DNA from: Argopecten irradians
Lineage: Eukaryota; Mollusca; Bivalvia; Pectinida; Pectinidae
DNA length: 64,000 nucleotides
Assembly: GCF_041381155.1 (NCBI RefSeq)
Contig: NC_091135.1
Coordinates: 52,341,997 to 52,405,996, forward strand
Direction of reading: 5' to 3'
The position numbers and the translations under genes are program-made. This document shows positions 60,299 to 64,000 of this stretch, piece after piece. The notes under the pieces were generated by a model. It was given only the letters and a program-made list of their open reading frames with translations, searched no databases and was not told the DNA's origin. Position 1 is the first letter of the stretch, and every line of letters begins with the position of its first letter.

Positions 60299-63015
60299 GT
60301 ACGAATGTATTGGATACTTATACTTGATGTTTCGAATTGTTTGTCTGTGTTATTGATATATTTGCTTACCGTGATCTGACACGAGAAAAAGTGAAGTGTT
60401 ATGACCCTCTGTGGACAAACTGCTCGTAAGCTTATCGTTTTCCGGGATCATGTCCTCCTCGCTGATAGGCTAACTGTCCACCTAGCCTTATCTGCTTGTT
60501 GGACGGGACATGATGTGTACATACTGTCTATACTATCCCGAAATCAAACAAGAATTACATTGTCTATTTAATGTTGAAGCCATGTCAGAGAGTCTTGTTT
60601 GTTTGATCTTGAACGAGTATATGAAACATTTTAAGACATGTATTATATCTAAGTTTGATATACGACATGTTTGTTCAACTTGCTGTCTGGAATCTAGATC
60701 AAGTTAGAACCGACTTCACATCTCTTAAGAAAGTTGACGACGATACTTTAGCCTTCAAACTGTATTACTTAACACCTTGAGATTGACGGCTTCACATCTC
60801 TTTAGAAAATTGACGAGGATACTTTAGCCTTCAAACTGCATTACTTAACAGCTAGAGATTGACGCCATCCCTTAATGTATACCCATCATATCAATACGTG
60901 TATGACATATAAATGAAGACAGGAGTATGCATGGGTAAATGCATGAAAGGTCAGCGTCTTGATACCATGTATGGAGAAACAAATCTTAATTTGTGATATG
61001 GATTTGTTTTTATATATGCTTTGTGATTCAGTACATAATATATTCTAACCAATTGTTATAAACCCTAGGATTACATTCAAGACTTTTCCTACTTTGAATT
61101 CTCACTTATTATGGCGTAACATTAGCTTGGACCTGAACTATATTTTATCGTAAATGAAAATGCTTAATCTTACGAACCGCCTGGTTCTATTTCTTTGTAT
61201 ATATATATACATTTTGTTTGTATGCCTTATGCTTTTGTTTAACAATTGATATCTATAATACCGTTAACTTGGTATGTAATATCATAGACAAGGGGTGCCT
61301 TTAAATTTGGTATTTTATCTAGATTTACTCGTACTTTCAAGTTTCTCGGTTTGTCGTTTACAGAAATCTGATTCAATATTAACAAATTTAAAAACAAATG
61401 AAGTCAGAAGAAGATTTGTGTGGTATTCAGTTCATAAACAAAAAGAAATTTGATCAGTTGAAAATGAAAGGCACTGTATTTCATATAGTGACATATCTAC
61501 ACATTCCATGATATTCCAGTTTTTGTAGATATGACAAATATTCTATAGAACTTTGTAGTTTTATTGTTTAGCTAGTTAATAACATTATTAGGTGGACATT
61601 GACATTATTAAGAATAGTACGAGAAGTTTTCTGTGAGAATAAAGACTCTAAAGTTAAGCTATTGTTCCTTTGATCTTTATTTAGTATAGAGTTTACTTAG
61701 TGTGAAATGTATTTTTTTATAAAGTATAACTGTTTTACCTGTATTATCGATACCACATTCTGTATTGAGCCATGGTTTAAATGCCCGCCTGGTATCCAAA
61801 ACATTTGTCCACATTGAACACAAAGTTTGACTAATGGTTCGTCAACAGTGACAGTTAGGAATCGTTAACTCGGTTATTGATTGCTTACTTTACAAATAGG
61901 TCACACAATAGGTCAGGATGACAGGTAACACAGGCATTAATTCTCAAAACTAATCAATAAAAAGCGTAATTTCATTTCATTTCAGAAATATTTTATTAAC
62001 AATACAAATATAAAGAAAATTACAAAGTATTGTTAAAAGAATTAGACAACAGGCGCAATGCCTTTATCAGTCTTCTTAAAATGTTAATGATGTTAAGGAC
62101 AACTAACTTTAATAATGATTTCCCGATTATATTAATAGCAATGTATATCAAGCTTCTTGGTAAATTTGCATGTTTGTTCTGAATTATCATATTACGACTG
62201 TTGAAAAACTGTGATTGAATAAGGTATTTGTATAGAAATCATTGATAAATAAGTCATAACAACAAATTATTCTATATATATGTAAAAGAATATTTGGCAT
62301 TTGATATACAAATTACAATATGCTTATCTTTTAAAAGGAGAACAATAAACATTTCTGTTTATAAATTGGATACTAAATAAAACGATTACCACATTTAAAG
62401 TTGAGTTCTTGTGTATACACTAAAGCTGTATACTTACGATACCTGAAATCAATATCTAACTTTATGCGGTAGAACTGAATAACGGTAGTACTGTGGATGT
62501 GTTGTGCTGTAGACTTGTGCTTTAAATGGCTCGTATAAAAAGGGGGTGTACGCCCTTATGTGAACTGAAGGAGAAAAAAGTTGACGTAATTTAATATGAA
62601 AACTCTTACATAATTTTAATTGGGCTGATATCTTTTAATTCACACCGACATGCATTCTGTATGGTCCTTAAAGAACTGAACAAATAATGACACGATGTTC
62701 TGACATGAAACTCAAGGTGACTCCTGATGTAACAAGCTAATTAATTCAACTGTTGGTATATCTTAGTGCAGTTGGTTACCGCTTACTACACCTTTGACAT
62801 AGGAATATTAAAGAATATGGGAGAGACACCAAGAACATATATTTTGATTCCTTATTGATCTTAAAAGAAGTTATGACCTTGGACTTCGAAGACAACACAT
62901 TGAACCGGCAGGTGTTCGAGCTCTTACATAGGTTGATATAAATCTAATCTCTTCAACAATATCTGAAAATGATGCCGTGCGAAATAAGATGTGTGCAATA
63001 ACTCATTTTCTATCC
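60299..63015 (+). other. Intronic or downstream sequence with a small tandem duplication
   Basis: A 76-bp unit is duplicated at about 60710-60864 (TTCACATCTCTT and GATACTTTAGCCTTCAAACT in both). Near 61900, AGGTCA-n6-AGGTCA occurs. No exon recognised. Confidence 0.4.
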
Positions 63016-64000
63016 TATAACCTACCATGGTAAATGATTATCTAGAATCCCTACTTACCACCTACCATGGAAAATCTCTACCTAGAATCCATACCGACTA
63101 CCTACCATGGTAAATCTCTATCAAGAATCCCTATCTACTACCTACCATGGTAAATTCCTATCTAAATTCCATACCGACTGCCTACCATGGTAAATTCCTA
63201 TCTAAAATCCCTACAGACTATCTACCATGGTAAATCTTTATCTAGATCCCACACCGACTACCTACCATGGTAAATCTCTACCTAGAATCCACACCGACTA
63301 CCTACCATGGTAAATCTCTATCTAGGATCCACACTGACTACCTACCATGGTAAATCTCTATCTAGATCCCACACCGACTACCTACCATGGTAAATCTCTA
63401 TCTAGATCCCACACCGACTACCTACCATGGTAAATCTCTATCTAGATCCCACACCGACTACCTATCATGGTAAATCTCTATCTAGATCCCACACCGACTA
63501 CCTACCATGGTAAATCTCTACCTAGAATCCACACTGACTACCTACCATGGTAAATCTTTATCTAGATCCCGCACCGACTACCTATCATGGTAAATTTCTA
63601 TCTAGATCCCACACCGACTACCTACCATGGTAAATCTCTATCTAGAATCCACACCGACTACCTACCATGGTAAATCTCTATCTAGATCCCACACCGACTA
63701 CCTACCATGGTAAATCTCTATCTAGATCCCGCACCGACTACCTATCATGGTAAATCTTTATCTAGATCCCACACCGACTACCTACCATGGTAAATCTCTA
63801 TCTAGAATCCACACCGACTACCTACCGTGGTAAATCTCTATCTAGATCCCACACCGACTACCTACCATGGTAAATCTCTACCTAGAATCCACACCGACTA
63901 CCTACCATGGTAAATCTCTATCTAGAATCCACACCGACTACCTACCATGGTAAATCTCTATCTAGATCCCAATCCGACTACCTACCATGGTAAATCTCTA
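63016..64000. repeat. 40-bp satellite array, running off the window
   Basis: About 24 copies of CTACCATGGTAAATCTCTAT, CTAGATCCCACACCGACTAC. The first few copies are more diverged and later ones near identical, with two alternating subtypes (TAGATCCCAC and TAGAATCCAC). Every unit has the palindrome TACCATGGTA. The array continues past position 64000. Confidence 0.95.

Overview
The window looks like AT-rich animal nuclear DNA with long introns and few genes, most likely from a bivalve mollusc. The main support is two composite elements at 25.8-28.95 kb built like the bivalve 'pearl' / non-autonomous Helitron (HINE) elements: hairpin ends, about nine internal tandem repeats each and, in the first, an ACGG-type microsatellite. 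Species cannot be told.

Layout. (1) 2.1-15.2 kb, minus strand: a gene encoding a Pro/Tyr/Gly/Asn-rich low-complexity protein. Its last coding exon (2771-3475) is clear; a first coding exon (5334-5423) fits in phase. Candidate upstream exons lie at 12649-12685 and 15068-15150, with paired CCAAT boxes near 15.18 kb. (2) 13.9-19.5 kb: a mobile-element cluster holding two TTAA-flanked MITE families, a frameshifted LINE reverse-transcriptase tail, and a larger repeat-rich element with one MITE nested inside it. (3) 21.5-24.5 kb: a 3-kb minisatellite of 45/51/57-bp units with higher-order structure. (4) 24847-25401, minus strand: single-exon mitochondrial ribosomal protein bL36m (MRPL36), the only confidently named gene. 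(5) 25.8-36.1 kb: two head-to-tail pearl/HINE elements, a MITE, a fold-back element with a nested palindrome, a poly(A)-tailed insertion, another TTAA MITE, and an inverted second copy of the element at 17.8 kb. (6) 33.8 and 37.2 kb: a 250-bp duplication that includes a 30-nt exon-like segment in each copy. (7) 41.7-59.4 kb, plus strand: a long-intron gene of unknown function, of which the window holds the 5' part. Exons 51656-51827 and 59291-59384 have strong splice signals. Candidate alternative first coding exons at 46611-46720 and 47579-47673 (and more weakly 41687-41802) all end in phase 2, as exon 2 requires. The gene continues beyond the window. (8) 59.7-64.0 kb: a 49-bp minisatellite and a 40-bp satellite that runs off the right edge.

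No tRNA, rRNA, CRISPR or prokaryotic features were seen, and no retrovirus-like or Polinton-like element was recognised. Exon models rest on splice signals, phase and composition only, and most gene names are left blank because no family was recognised.
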